Shown: piece after piece, positions 15,768 to 25,160 of the stretch
Numbering within the stretch: position 1 is the first letter of the stretch
How the letters are laid out: each line of letters begins with the position of its first letter
Made by a program: the position numbers and the translations under genes
NCBI RefSeq assembly: GCF_008369445.1
Contig: NZ_VTWH01000001.1
Span: 310,001 to 374,000, forward strand
Length of the DNA: 64,000 nt
Direction of reading: 5' to 3'
DNA from: Aureimonas fodinaquatilis
Lineage (GTDB): Bacteria; Pseudomonadota; Alphaproteobacteria; Rhizobiales; Rhizobiaceae
Notes under the pieces: generated by a model
Database searches by the model: none
What the model was told of the DNA's origin: nothing
The model's input: the letters and a program-made list of their open reading frames with translations, nothing else

Positions 15768-16586
15768 ATGGCATTCGTTGAAGCTAAAGATGGCGTGATG
15801 CTTCACGTCAAGGACATGGGCCAAGGTCAGCCGGTTGTCCTGATTCATGGGTGGCCGCTGACCGGCGATATGTTCGAGTATCAGACGCTTGCCCTGCTTG
15901 AAGCAGGTTTCCGCGTTATCACCTATGATCGCCGTGGATTTGGCCAGTCCGGTCATCCGGCGACCGGCTATAATTACGATATGTTCGCAGATGATCTGGC
16001 GGCAATTCTCGAAGATCTTGATTTGCAGTCTGTTTCGCTTGTCGGTTTTTCGATGGGCGGCGGCGAGATCGCCCGCTATCTTGCGCGGCACGGCGCATCA
16101 CGCGTCTCAAAGGCAGTTCTGGTGGCGTCGGTTGCCGGCTATCTTCTTCAGGACGAAACCAACCCGGATGGCGTAGAGCCATCGGTGTTTGAAGATATGA
16201 AAGCGCAAATCCGGAAGGACCGTTTTGCCTTTCTGCAGAGCTTTGCAAAGCAGTTCTATGGCGTTGGCCTGGTAACCAGCCCTGTCAGCCAGGGAATTCT
16301 GGACTGGTCGTTTGTTCATGGCATCATGGCAAGTCCAAAAGCGACAATCGATTGTGTTGATGCTTTTGGTACCACTGATTTCAGGCCTGACTTTGCGGCG
16401 TTCACTATTCCGACACTGGTCATTCACGGCACGGGTGATGATATTGTACCCATAGCCCTGACCGGGCATGCGGCGGCCAAAGGCATCTCCGGTGCACAAT
16501 TGATTGAATATGATGGTGAACCGCACGGTCTGTTCGCCACAGTGCCGGACAGGCTCAATCATGATCTGATTGAATTTCTTCGTTAG
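15768..16586 (+). CDS. Alpha/beta hydrolase, non-haem chloroperoxidase/esterase type
   Basis: A 272-residue cytoplasmic alpha/beta-hydrolase. The nucleophile elbow GFSMGG places Ser95; the probable acid is Asp224 in HGTGDD and the base His253 in EPHG. The oxyanion segment HGWPL is near residue 26. Length and motifs match cofactor-free haloperoxidase/arylesterase proteins, which can perhydrolyse acetate in vitro but are mostly esterases in vivo. The ATG at 15768 follows GGAG; a frame starting at 15741 would add nine residues without support. A strong terminator follows. Confidence 0.88.
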   Translation: MAFVEAKDGVMLHVKDMGQGQPVVLIHGWPLTGDMFEYQTLALLEAGFRVITYDRRGFGQSGHPATGYNYDMFADDLAAILEDLDLQSVSLVGFSMGGGEIARYLARHGASRVSKAVLVASVAGYLLQDETNPDGVEPSVFEDMKAQIRKDRFAFLQSFAKQFYGVGLVTSPVSQGILDWSFVHGIMASPKATIDCVDAFGTTDFRPDFAAFTIPTLVIHGTGDDIVPIALTGHAAAKGISGAQLIEYDGEPHGLFATVPDRLNHDLIEFLR

Positions 16587-16650
16587 CCGGTCTGACACGT
16601 TGGCAACTGGTAAAACGACTTCGCTTCAACACAAGATGCGCACTAGAAAG

Positions 16651-16675
16651 GCCCCGCGATTGCGGGGCTTTTTTT
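16651..16675 (+). terminator. Intrinsic terminator after the alpha/beta hydrolase gene
   Basis: GCCCCGC (16651-16657) pairs with GCGGGGC (16662-16668) around GATT and is followed by seven T residues. Confidence 0.92.
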
Positions 16676-16676
16676 A

Positions 16677-16928
16677 TTAAATAACCTCGGCTGATGTGAA
16701 TGAAACAATCTTATCCGCTCCGGCGCGGGTGCATTGACGGCGTGTTTAAGTAAGCCAGCGCATGGAAACGTCTCCTCAGGCTGGCCAGAGGGAAATCCGC
16801 CTACTATCGTCGGAAAGGATTGCAAGGCGCACTACCCAATACCTCGCCGTCAGTTGCGAAGGCGTTTGATTGCCTATAGCAATGGTTGTGGGAACGGGCT
16901 CCGCTGGCGCTTTGCCGATGAGGTTTCA
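16677..16928. other. Gap before the diguanylate cyclase gene
   Basis: The frame of the downstream gene is open back to 16734, but this part lacks family resemblance and a ribosome site. I see no RNA gene or repeat here. It probably holds the promoter of the diguanylate cyclase gene. Confidence 0.4.
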
Positions 16929-17729
16929 ATGACGGCAGTTAGCCCGTGGGGTGGGCGAATTTTTCTGCGCGCAATCGCTGTTGCTGTTGCCAGCGCGGCT
17001 GGCTCTGTTTTGATTGCTTTGATAGCGGTGCCCGCCATTGGCGGAAGCTTCGACGGCAATGGATTGTTGATGTGCGTTGTTTGTTCGGTTCTGATCAGCG
17101 GACCCGCCAGCGCCTTTCATTTCCGGCAGCATGACCGGCTTCTGGCTGCGCATCGGGCGGTTAAAGACCTGAACGCCAGCCTGGCGGCTGCAAATGCCGA
17201 ACTGGCCGAACGCGCAACGCGCGACGGGCTTTCCGGCATGTTGAACCGATCTGAATTTTACCGTCAGCTTGCCGCAGTTCCGAAGAATGGCTGCGGAGCT
17301 TTTTACGCCATCGACATGGATGATTTTAAGCTGGTGAATGACTGGAATGGCCACCTCGTGGGCGATGAAGCCATTCGCAGGGTCGCATCGGTTTTTACAC
17401 TGGTGTTTGACGCAGAAGCGCTGATTGGCCGAACCGGCGGTGATGAATTCTGCATTTTCGCTCCGGTCGCCTCTCGGGCAGAGGCTGAGCAGGAAGGGCA
17501 AGCGGCGATAGTCGCCATTGCAGAACTGGATCTTGTCAATCCGCACACCGGTCGGCCGGTGCAGATATCCGTCAGCATCGGCTATGCTTTTTTCGAGCGA
17601 ATTCCGCCAGAGGTGAAAACCGGCGTCAATATGGCAGATCAGGCGCTTTACGAGGCCAAGCGAAGCGGGCGCGGCAGATTGATTGGTTATACCGCGCGGC
17701 AATTGGAAGCCGTGCAAGCAAGTGTTTAA
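16929..17729 (+). CDS. Membrane-anchored diguanylate cyclase
   Basis: A 266-residue protein with two N-terminal membrane helices (about residues 12-60), a short coiled linker (KDLNASLAAANAELAERA) and a complete GGDEF domain. The active motif GGDEF is at residues 170-174, and the substrate-binding IDMDDFKLVND segment is intact, so it should make cyclic di-GMP from two GTP. No RxxD inhibitory site is visible upstream of the motif, suggesting no product inhibition. There is no separate sensor domain, so the input is probably through the membrane segments. The ATG at 16929 follows GAGG. Confidence 0.9.
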   Translation: MTAVSPWGGRIFLRAIAVAVASAAGSVLIALIAVPAIGGSFDGNGLLMCVVCSVLISGPASAFHFRQHDRLLAAHRAVKDLNASLAAANAELAERATRDGLSGMLNRSEFYRQLAAVPKNGCGAFYAIDMDDFKLVNDWNGHLVGDEAIRRVASVFTLVFDAEALIGRTGGDEFCIFAPVASRAEAEQEGQAAIVAIAELDLVNPHTGRPVQISVSIGYAFFERIPPEVKTGVNMADQALYEAKRSGRGRLIGYTARQLEAVQASV

Positions 17730-17743
17730 GGGACGTTTGTCAT

Positions 17744-18481
17744 ATGAATTTGTTCAGTCTTGAGGGCCGGGTGGCTATCGTGACCGGTGGTGCATCTGGA
17801 ATTGGCCTTGCAGCGGCCCGGGAACTGGCGAAGGCCGGTGCAACCGTGACCATTCTGGACCGAGCCTTTCCTGAAGAGGCATCAGAATTTGCTACCAAGG
17901 TGCTGGATGTGACCAGTGAGGATGCCGTGGCGGTGGCTTTTGACGCTATCGCCACGGAAGCCGGGCGGCTGGATATTCTGGTCAACAGCGCCGGTATTGC
18001 CATCCGCCGCCCTGCGCTGGACCTGTCCGTGGAAGATTGGAACCGGGTTGTTGATGTGAATATGACGGGCAGTTTTCTGTGCGCAAGGGAAGCCGCACGG
18101 CATATGATTGCCTTTGGCAACGGTGGCGCCATTGTCAATGTGGCATCGATCATGGGGCTTTCCGGCGGGGGGCTATATCCCAACATTTCCTACCAGACCA
18201 CCAAAGGCGCGATTATCAATATGACCCGGGCGCTGGCAGTCGAGTGGGCCGCCAGCAATATTCGCGTCAACGCTGTTGCCCCGACCTATGTCCGCACACC
18301 CTTTATTTCCGCCCTGCTGGAACAGCCGGAGTTGATGAAGAAAATTGCCGATATGACCCCCCTCGGCAGGTTGGCCGAACCTGAAGAAGTGGCGGCCGCA
18401 ATTGTGTTTCTGGCCGCGCCCGCGTCAGGCATGGTGACTGGTCACACTCTGCCGGTGGATGGTGGATTTCTGGCCCAATAG
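17744..18481 (+). CDS. Short-chain dehydrogenase/reductase (classical SDR)
   Basis: A 245-residue Rossmann-fold oxidoreductase. The cofactor motif GGASGIG is near residues 13-19, the LVNSAG element is in the middle, and the catalytic Tyr150 and Lys154 sit in SYQTTKG. The acidic residue at the end of strand 2 (ILDRAF) suggests NAD(H) preference. The C-terminal GHTLPVDGGFL is typical of FabG-like and sugar/polyol dehydrogenase members, so the substrate cannot be named. It begins 14 bp after the diguanylate cyclase gene, so co-transcription is likely. Confidence 0.88.
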   Translation: MNLFSLEGRVAIVTGGASGIGLAAARELAKAGATVTILDRAFPEEASEFATKVLDVTSEDAVAVAFDAIATEAGRLDILVNSAGIAIRRPALDLSVEDWNRVVDVNMTGSFLCAREAARHMIAFGNGGAIVNVASIMGLSGGGLYPNISYQTTKGAIINMTRALAVEWAASNIRVNAVAPTYVRTPFISALLEQPELMKKIADMTPLGRLAEPEEVAAAIVFLAAPASGMVTGHTLPVDGGFLAQ

Positions 18482-18604
18482 CCCGAAATACCAAGAACGC
18501 GCTATTTATTATATATCTTATAGAGTTTAGTGGACGGATCGTTTTAAGCGCAGTATTTTTGGCCGGAACTGGAAAACTCAATTTCGCCGGAAGCAGTTTC
18601 GTAA

Positions 18605-19837
18605 ATGCGCTATCTTTTCATTCATCAGAATTTTCCCGGGCAGTACAAACATTTGGCACCCGCATTGGCGGCGCAACCGGGTCATGAAGTGCGCGCAATG
18701 CATATGCGCGATCAGATGCCGAAGAACTGGCACAATATCGGCCTGATGCATTACACCGCCAGCCGTGGTTCCACGCGCGGGGTGCATCCGTGGATTGTCG
18801 ACCTGGAAACCAAGGCCATTCGCGGCGAGGCGGCATTCAACGCCGCATTGAACCTTAAACGGCAAGGCTATGTTCCGGATGTGATCATCGGTCATCCGGG
18901 CTGGGGAGAAATGCTGTTTTTGAAAGATGTGTGGCCCGATGCCCGCATGGGTGCCTATTGCGAATTCTATTATCAGCCATTTGGCGCGGATTCGAATTTT
19001 GACCCGGAATTCGCCAAGTCTGACGCCAGCGATGTCTGCCGCCTTCGGTTCAAAAACGTCAATATGGAATTGACCTTCGCGCAGGCTGATGCAGGCATAG
19101 CCCCCACACAATGGCAGGCGAGCACGTTTCCTGAAAGCATGCGTAACCGTATTTCGGTGGTGCATGATGGTATCGATACCGATGCCTTGCGGCCAAACGA
19201 CAAAGCATTCTTCAAACTGCCAAATGGGCGAACGCTGACGCGTGATGACGAAGTTCTCACCTATGTCAGCCGCAATCTGGAACCCTATCGCGGATTTCAG
19301 ACCATGATGCGGGCTTTGCCGACGCTGCTGAAGGAGCGGCCACAACCTCAGATCGTGTTGGTTGGCGATACGAAAACCGGCTATGGCGGCATGCCGCAAC
19401 ATGGCACGTGGAAAGAGCTGTTTGTCAAAGAGGTGAAGCCGAAAATTCGCCCGGAAGATTGGGAGCGGGTGCATTTCACCGGTCCGCTGGATTATCCGCG
19501 CTTCATTTCCTTGCTGCAACTTTCCACAGTTCACATTTATCTGACTTATCCGTTTGTTCTGTCATGGTCGCTGGTGGAAGCCATGAGCATTGGCTGCGCC
19601 ATTGTTGCCAGCGACACATCTCCTGTCAGGGAGGCGATCCGCGACGATGATACGGGTGTGCTGGTGGATTTTTTCAACCCGGATGAGTTGGCGGCACAGA
19701 TTGTTGCGCTGCTGGACGATCCGGAGAAACGGGCGCGGCTGGGTGCGGCCGCGCGGGTGCACGCCCAGCGCCATTATGACCTGAAGTCGAATTGCCTGCC
19801 AGGAATGCTGGACTGGGTCAGAACCCTTGGTGGCTAG
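18605..19837 (+). CDS. Glycosyltransferase family 4 protein
   Basis: A 410-residue predicted GT-B transferase. The N-terminus (RYLFIHQNFPGQYKHLAPAL) matches the domain typical of a GT4 group common in Hyphomicrobiales. The C-terminal donor-binding half includes YPFVLSWSLVEAMSIGCAIV, with the conserved glutamate, and SDTSPVREAI. It should transfer a sugar from a nucleotide-sugar to an acceptor at the cytoplasmic face. It stands alone, convergent with xseA (21 bp apart), well away from the polysaccharide locus at 34-45 kb. Donor and acceptor are unknown. Confidence 0.88.
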   Translation: MRYLFIHQNFPGQYKHLAPALAAQPGHEVRAMHMRDQMPKNWHNIGLMHYTASRGSTRGVHPWIVDLETKAIRGEAAFNAALNLKRQGYVPDVIIGHPGWGEMLFLKDVWPDARMGAYCEFYYQPFGADSNFDPEFAKSDASDVCRLRFKNVNMELTFAQADAGIAPTQWQASTFPESMRNRISVVHDGIDTDALRPNDKAFFKLPNGRTLTRDDEVLTYVSRNLEPYRGFQTMMRALPTLLKERPQPQIVLVGDTKTGYGGMPQHGTWKELFVKEVKPKIRPEDWERVHFTGPLDYPRFISLLQLSTVHIYLTYPFVLSWSLVEAMSIGCAIVASDTSPVREAIRDDDTGVLVDFFNPDELAAQIVALLDDPEKRARLGAAARVHAQRHYDLKSNCLPGMLDWVRTLGG

Positions 19838-19858
19838 AACATGCCTCGCGGCAACGGT

Positions 19859-21439
19859 CTAGAACAGATCGCCCTGGTTGGCAGGCGGCCTCTTTGTGCG
19901 TGAAGCAGGCTGCTTTGCCGGCTCGCCGCTGGTTGCAACGGCATGGCGCAGTTCTCCGCCGGCAAATTCCACACTGAAGGCCATGCCGGATTGCAATCCG
20001 GCAGCCTGCGTAATGGGTTGCCCCTCACTGTCACGAACGATGGTGTAGCCGCGTTCAAGAACCCGGCGCGGATCCAGACTGCCAGCAACGCGCCAGATAC
20101 CGGACAGCAGATTTCGACGGTCTTCCAAAAGGCGCGAACAGGCCGTGTCAAAGCTGCGCGACGTCTGCGCCAGACGCTGCCGGGCTTCGTCGCGCATGCG
20201 GGCAACTGTGTGCGGGCGAATGGCAGCGGCAATTCGCTCAAATGCTTGCCGTTTGCGAAAAATGCCCTGCGCAAGGCCATTGTCCAGACCATTCGCCAGC
20301 CGCTCCAGGCCGTTGCGCCTGTCCAGCAGCATGACGGCAAGCCGGTTCGGCTGGAGCGCGCCTGCGGCCACTGTAAAGCGCTGTCGCTCTCCTGCGATGG
20401 CGCTGCGCAGACAGCGATCCAGATTGACGGATAGCTCGTCCAGGTGCCGCCGGGGCATGGCCAAAAGCATGTCGGCGGAAGGCAGCGCGCGGGCCAGTGT
20501 TTGCAATTGCCGCTTTTCCTGCTGAACCAGGCGGGAAACAGCTGCCCCGTTGCGTGCGTGCAGCGCAGCAAGTGTTGCGGCAATTTCGGCCCGCACCGGC
20601 ACGGCCATTTCCGCCGCACCGGTTGGAGTTGGAGCGCGCATATCGGCTACATGGTCCAGCAGCGTCCAGTCGGTTTCATGCCCAACAGCAGAAATCAGCG
20701 GAATTGTGCTGAGGCTGGCGGCGCGCACAACTGCCTCGTCATTGAAGCCCCACAGATCTTCCAGGCTGCCACCGCCACGCGCCACAATCAGCAGATCCGG
20801 GCGGGGCAGGGTTCCTCCCGCCGGCAAGGCGTTAAAACCCTCGATTGCTTCGGCGACCTCTGCCCCGCTTGTTTCGCCCTGTACGCGAACAGGCCAGACA
20901 ATGAGATGAACTGGAAAACGATCGGCAATGCGGTGGCAAATGTCGCGAATAACTGCGCCGGTTGGCGAAGTGATGATGCCGATGACGCGGGGCAGATAGG
21001 GAAGGGGCTGCTTTCGGGCTTTGTCAAAAAGGCCTTCAGCTTCAAATTTAAGACGGCGCTCGTTCAAAAGAGCCATCAGCGCGCCAGCGCCTGCTGGCTT
21101 CATATCCTCGATAACAATCTGGTATTTCGACGATCCGGGGTAAGTGGTCAATCGGCCCGTGGCCACCACCTCCAGCCCTTCTTCCGGTTTGAACGCCAGC
21201 TTGCTGAAAGATGTTTTCCAGATAACTGCTTCCAGCCGCGCCTTTTCATCCTTCAACGAAAAATATGCATGACCCGATGAATGCGGACCCCGATAGCCCG
21301 AAATTTCTCCACGAACCCGGACATGGCCAAATGTCTGCTCGACAGTGCGTTTCAACGCACCGGAAATTTCCGAGACGGAATATTCCGCAGCGTTGGAAAG
21401 GTTGCTCTGCGAAGCGTCAGGATCGTCAAAAAAGCTCAT
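19859..21439 (-). CDS. xseA: Exodeoxyribonuclease VII large subunit
   Basis: A 526-residue protein with an N-terminal OB-fold (about residues 20-115, [29 protein letters not shown]), the catalytic Exonuc_VII_L domain (about 135-450, with the [15 protein letters not shown] and [13 protein letters not shown] stretches) and a coiled-coil region. With the small subunit XseB it degrades single-stranded DNA into oligonucleotides; xseB is not in the window. Its C-terminus ends in a lysine/proline-rich tail. It follows a LysR-type gene on the same strand by 45 bp. Confidence 0.96.
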   Translation of the reverse strand: MSFFDDPDASQSNLSNAAEYSVSEISGALKRTVEQTFGHVRVRGEISGYRGPHSSGHAYFSLKDEKARLEAVIWKTSFSKLAFKPEEGLEVVATGRLTTYPGSSKYQIVIEDMKPAGAGALMALLNERRLKFEAEGLFDKARKQPLPYLPRVIGIITSPTGAVIRDICHRIADRFPVHLIVWPVRVQGETSGAEVAEAIEGFNALPAGGTLPRPDLLIVARGGGSLEDLWGFNDEAVVRAASLSTIPLISAVGHETDWTLLDHVADMRAPTPTGAAEMAVPVRAEIAATLAALHARNGAAVSRLVQQEKRQLQTLARALPSADMLLAMPRRHLDELSVNLDRCLRSAIAGERQRFTVAAGALQPNRLAVMLLDRRNGLERLANGLDNGLAQGIFRKRQAFERIAAAIRPHTVARMRDEARQRLAQTSRSFDTACSRLLEDRRNLLSGIWRVAGSLDPRRVLERGYTIVRDSEGQPITQAAGLQSGMAFSVEFAGGELRHAVATSGEPAKQPASRTKRPPANQGDLF

Positions 21440-21484
21440 AGCGGTTTATGCGAAGCAAGCAGCCATTCGGTCAAGGCCTGTCAT

Positions 21485-22459
21485 TCAACAATTGGCGGCA
21501 ACAATGCCCGTGCGGGAAAGCGATGGACGCACGATTCTCGGCTCGGCTGCAGGGCGTTGGACTGTCGCTTCATCGGTCTGCGGTACAAGATTTTGCAGAC
21601 TTTCCCGAATATGGTCGATCAGGGCTGAAATCACCGGCGTGTCAGTGTTTTTGCCACGCATGACGGCAATTTGCGCATCTTTCAGCTTGGGAAAGCCATC
21701 TGCCTCTGTCAGCACGCGCATGCCCGGGCGCAGCGCGCATTCGGGCAAGACGCTGACGGCCAGCCCGGCCAGAACCGCTGAGGTGACGATAGTGGCAGAC
21801 CAGCTGGTGAACAAAATTCGATAATCGCGCTGCATCCGGGAAAGCGCCTCGACACCCTGTTTGCGCCAGTTGCAATCCGGCCGCCCGATTGCCAGCGGCA
21901 AAACCTCTTCCAGATGCACCGAATGGCAGGCAGACGTCACGAAATGCAGCGGTTCCCGCCGCACAATTTCCGACCATGCATGGGTTTTGGAGGGGCAGAC
22001 CAGGGCCACGTCCAGATGGCCTTTTTCCACATGTTCAACCAGACTGGACGTTGTTTCACAGGCAATCTGAAGTTCCACACGCGGGTTGGAGCGCACAAAG
22101 CGCGCCATGATCTCGGGCAAGAAACGTTCGGCGTAATCATCCGGCAGGCCGATGCGCACATGGCCGGAAATATGCGCCTCGTCAAAGGCTGTCAGTGTTT
22201 CCTGGCTGAGGGACAGCATCCGGCGTGCATAGCCAAGCAGGCGCGCACCATCATCCGTCAACCGGACACTGCGCCCTGTGCGCTCGAACAGCTCTTTGCC
22301 AAGCCGCTCTTCCAACCGCCGAATCTGCATGGAAACGGCTGATTGGGTTTTGAACACATCTTCGGCAGCACGTGTGAAACTGCCTGTATCCACCACAGCC
22401 AGAAAGCTGCGCAACTGGTCCAGATCAAGTGGGATAGCCATGGCGTTATCCATCAGCAT
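21485..22459 (-). CDS. LysR-family transcriptional regulator (LrhA/VtlR-like group)
   Basis: A regulator of about 320 residues: N-terminal winged HTH (LDLDQLRSFLAVVDTGSFTR) and a type 2 periplasmic-like effector domain from about residue 95. The start may be the ATG at 22459, 22453 or 22441; the last begins with the conserved IPLDLDQLRSF. The HTH resembles the alphaproteobacterial VtlR/LsrB group, which in Brucella activates small DUF1127 genes; here a DUF1127 gene is divergent, and a 14-base inverted repeat lies between the two. The C-terminal tail after about residue 295 is low complexity. The effector is unknown. Confidence 0.88.
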   Translation of the reverse strand: MLMDNAMAIPLDLDQLRSFLAVVDTGSFTRAAEDVFKTQSAVSMQIRRLEERLGKELFERTGRSVRLTDDGARLLGYARRMLSLSQETLTAFDEAHISGHVRIGLPDDYAERFLPEIMARFVRSNPRVELQIACETTSSLVEHVEKGHLDVALVCPSKTHAWSEIVRREPLHFVTSACHSVHLEEVLPLAIGRPDCNWRKQGVEALSRMQRDYRILFTSWSATIVTSAVLAGLAVSVLPECALRPGMRVLTEADGFPKLKDAQIAVMRGKNTDTPVISALIDHIRESLQNLVPQTDEATVQRPAAEPRIVRPSLSRTGIVAANC

Positions 22460-22509
22460 TGATGATGGAACACATTACAAACATTCGTTGGTCTAATCAA
22501 TACTGATGG
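22450..22509. promoter_or_regulatory. Inverted repeat in the LysR/DUF1127 divergent region
   Basis: CCATCAGCATTGAT (22450-22463) is mirrored by ATCAATACTGATGG (22496-22509) with one mismatch. The left arm overlaps the first codons if LysR starts at 22459, which favours a downstream start. Two separated half-dyads are usual for LysR tetramer binding. Confidence 0.55.
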
Positions 22510-22569
22510 CTTATCTCAAGGATCATGCAGCGGCAAGCGCCCTGTTCCTCTAGCACTCAGGAGAGCATT

Positions 22570-22836
22570 GTGACGATTGTTGTCAAAGGGCCGGGCAGGT
22601 CAACGATGCCCGAATTCGCCTCGAATATCCGTTTGGGACTGGCTGCAGTGCCAGCCGTTTTTCGCGCATTCAAAAACCGTCGGCAGGCGCATTATGTCGC
22701 GGATTTGCCCGATTATCTTCTGGCTGATCTGGGCATCAAGCGTGATGATGTGCATGACGCACTGAACACCGACTGGCGGCAGGACCCGACCTATCAACTG
22801 GCCGTGCGAGCCGCAAAACGCAGGCGCGCCAGATGA
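22570..22836 (+). CDS. DUF1127 small protein
   Basis: An 88-residue basic protein. The C-terminal half (YVADLPDYLLADLGIKRDDVHDAL) is the DUF1127/YjiS-like motif, a short arginine-rich helical domain; in related bacteria such proteins have been linked to RNA binding and to phosphate and carbon metabolism. The GTG at 22570 follows AGGAG by six bases; the frame is open further upstream but lacks support. Divergent to a LysR regulator that may control it. The N-terminal 30 residues look variable. Confidence 0.82.
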   Translation: MTIVVKGPGRSTMPEFASNIRLGLAAVPAVFRAFKNRRQAHYVADLPDYLLADLGIKRDDVHDALNTDWRQDPTYQLAVRAAKRRRAR

Positions 22837-22873
22837 ATGTTGCATGCCGACAATCCGATGGACTTCAGTAACC

Positions 22874-22904
22874 CGCCGCAGCGCTGACGCTGCGGCGTTT
22901 TTTT
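22874..22904. terminator. Strong terminator between convergent genes
   Basis: CGCCGCAGCG (22874-22883) pairs perfectly with CGCTGCGGCG (22888-22897) around CTGA and is followed by seven T residues. The T-run overlaps the stop codon of the convergent CNNM/CorC-type gene. It serves the DUF1127 gene and, weakly, could act in the other direction. Confidence 0.93.
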
Positions 22905-24216
22905 ATTCCGCTGTTTCGCTTTCGGCATTCCGGGTGCCAATAAAGGTGGCAAGCACCTTGTCAATGCGGCGACCATCAAGATCCACCACCTCAAAGCGCC
23001 AATCCGAATAGTCCATGGTTTCGCCGACATCGGGAATATGGCCAAAGCAATCCAGAATGAAACCGGCAAAGGTTTCGTAATCCCGCTCCCTGGGGAAAAC
23101 CAGACCGGGAATCAGCCGTTCGACATTGTCTGCCGTCATGCCGGCATCGACCAGATAGGAGCCATCGGCCCGCTGTGTCACGCCATGTTCCTCATCCGTG
23201 CCTTCAGGCAGCGCGCCAGCAATAGACGCAAGGATGTCGGTTGGCGTTACCACCCCTTCAAACGTGCCATATTCATCCAGAACAATGGCCATATGGGTTG
23301 AGGCATTCTGAAACCGGTCCAGCAGTTTCAGAACTGGCATGGTTTCGTTGACATAAAGCGGTTCTCGCAAAGCGGTCTTGATGTCGATCGCGCCCGTCAG
23401 CCGAATTTGCTCCAGAAGATCCTTGGCCTGAACCACGCCGATAATATCGTCCACCTCTTCACCGCTGACCGGGAAGCGAGAGTGACCACTTGCGTGAATT
23501 TCATCCAGAATGCTGGTCTGCTCGTCGTCTATCGAAATCCAGTAGACGTCGGGTCGGGGCACCATGACCGAACGCGCGGTCCTGTCGGCAATGCGTAGCA
23601 CACCCTCGATCAGTTCGCGTTCCTTGGGCTCGAAGACGCCGCTTTGCGTGCCTTCGGCTATCATTGCCTTGACTTCTTCTTCCGTGACCGAATTTTCTGA
23701 CGAGGTGGAAATGCCGACCAGGCGGGAAACCGTTTCCGTGGAAATTCGAAGAAACCAGACGACGGGTGCGCCGATGCGGGCCAGAAGCAGCATGAAGGGT
23801 GCGACAAAACTGGCGATACCCTCGGAGTGATTGAGAGCAAACCGCTTGGGCACCAGTTCACCTAAAATCAGCGAGAGATAGGTGATGACCACAACAACAA
23901 TCGCAAAAGCTGCGCCTTGTGAGTAGGGGCCGATAACCGGCATTGTCACCAGCACGTCGGCCAGCGGACCTGAAAATGCCGAGGCGCCGAATGCGCCTGC
24001 GAAAATGCCCACCAGCGTGATGCCAACCTGCACCGTTGAAAGAAAGCTGGTTGGATCATCCACCAGTTTCAAAGCGCGCGCAGCGCCCTGGCTGCCATTA
24101 TTGGCCATTTGTTGCAGCTTGCCACGACGTGACGAAACAACAGCCAGTTCAGACATGGCAAAAAAGCCATTGAGAAGGATAAGGAAGACGACAATCAGAA
24201 AGTTGACGAGAAGCAT
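22903..24216 (-). CDS. CNNM/CorC-type membrane protein (hemolysin family)
   Basis: A 437-residue inner-membrane protein. A DUF21 transmembrane domain (about residues 1-190, three to four spans with the MSELAVVSSRRGKLQQMA helix) is followed by a CBS-domain pair (about 215-330) and a C-terminal CorC_HlyC transporter-associated domain (about 345-430). The family mediates magnesium (and sometimes cobalt) efflux or homeostasis; 'hemolysin' in database names is historical. A 130-bp gap separates it from the DUF937-like gene on the same strand. Its stop codon lies in the T-run of the convergent terminator. Confidence 0.93.
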   Translation of the reverse strand: MLLVNFLIVVFLILLNGFFAMSELAVVSSRRGKLQQMANNGSQGAARALKLVDDPTSFLSTVQVGITLVGIFAGAFGASAFSGPLADVLVTMPVIGPYSQGAAFAIVVVVITYLSLILGELVPKRFALNHSEGIASFVAPFMLLLARIGAPVVWFLRISTETVSRLVGISTSSENSVTEEEVKAMIAEGTQSGVFEPKERELIEGVLRIADRTARSVMVPRPDVYWISIDDEQTSILDEIHASGHSRFPVSGEEVDDIIGVVQAKDLLEQIRLTGAIDIKTALREPLYVNETMPVLKLLDRFQNASTHMAIVLDEYGTFEGVVTPTDILASIAGALPEGTDEEHGVTQRADGSYLVDAGMTADNVERLIPGLVFPRERDYETFAGFILDCFGHIPDVGETMDYSDWRFEVVDLDGRRIDKVLATFIGTRNAESETAE

Positions 24217-24345
24217 AAAGTTCGTAAAAACCTGTTCATCGGGCTAAGACAGCAGCCGATCCGGATGGAGAGCATAAGAGAAAAACACCGCATTTCAAAG
24301 TTTTTGCGGGCAGTCACACATGGTCACACCGGCTTCATCCCTCTA

Positions 24346-25083
24346 TCAGTCCTTTTTCGTCTCATCGTGCCGCTCGAAAAGTGACATCATTTCTCGCATA
24401 TAGCTATCCTGAAATGAACGCCCTGCTTCCAAAAAGTCAAAGGCGGTATCAAACGGGCTTGCTGCGGGCGGCGGCTCTTTCGGCGCGCTGTCTGATGTGC
24501 GCGGCACAAAAGGAAACCCTTTCAGGGCCTCGGCAAACATGCGGCCGATTTCTTCCGTGCTGTGCGGGGTGGGGTGATTCTGCCGGGAATGGCTGGGCCG
24601 GCTGAACGCGTCCATCGCATTGGCCGAGCGTCGCATCATTTCCGCCAGCAGGACGCCTGCACTGTCTCCCGGTAAGGCGCCTTTGCGTCCGGTTGAGGCG
24701 TTCAGCGTGTGCATGATCGAATCGACCGTGAGCGAGGAAAAGATCGGGATCATTTGTGCCAGCGTGTCGGGTGCCAGCCCGCTGATCAAGGATGCCTGCC
24801 GCGCGACGGCATCGGCCAGGTCGCGGCTGCCAAACAGGCCAAGCATGGCCTTCTGGCCAAATGCATCAGAACCGGCAGCAGGAAAGGCGGCGAATTGTCG
24901 TGACATTTCAGCAAATTGCGCCTGATTTGCCATCATCCGCTTCATGCCCAGCATCAGCGCCGGGGCCAGCGCCTCCGTGGCCTCGCGAATTTCCTTTTCG
25001 CTCAGTCGGAATTGCGCCTGCAACTGTTCGGATGCGTTCTGCATCCCGGCGCTTGCCGCCAGCCAATCCGCAAATGTTGTCAT
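24346..25083 (-). CDS. DUF937-like protein
   Basis: A 245-residue soluble protein with no signal peptide. The N-terminal half resembles the DUF937 domain: RLSEKEIREATEALAPALML, then LFGSRDLADAVARQASLISG and LAPDTLAQMIPIFSSL. The second half is rich in Pro and Ser and probably disordered, ending in an acidic/basic helix. ATG at 25083 follows GGGAGCG at a normal distance; the longer frame to 25194 lies over a repeat. Function of DUF937 proteins is unknown. It lies between the CNNM/CorC-type gene and gshA. Confidence 0.7.
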   Translation of the reverse strand: MTTFADWLAASAGMQNASEQLQAQFRLSEKEIREATEALAPALMLGMKRMMANQAQFAEMSRQFAAFPAAGSDAFGQKAMLGLFGSRDLADAVARQASLISGLAPDTLAQMIPIFSSLTVDSIMHTLNASTGRKGALPGDSAGVLLAEMMRRSANAMDAFSRPSHSRQNHPTPHSTEEIGRMFAEALKGFPFVPRTSDSAPKEPPPAASPFDTAFDFLEAGRSFQDSYMREMMSLFERHDETKKD

Positions 25084-25160
25084 TTTTCGCTCCCACGCCC
25101 ACCCCAGGCCATGCGCGCGATCTCCCAATCGCCTGACAAGGCCTGACGCTTTGTTTTGTC

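Noticed and set aside
16600-16645. Another copy of the dispersed palindrome
   Set aside because: Only a few bases of the right arm match; too weak beside the real terminator that follows.
18578-19534. Minus-strand open frame of 318 codons
   Set aside because: Antisense to the GT4 gene with good family motifs on the plus strand.
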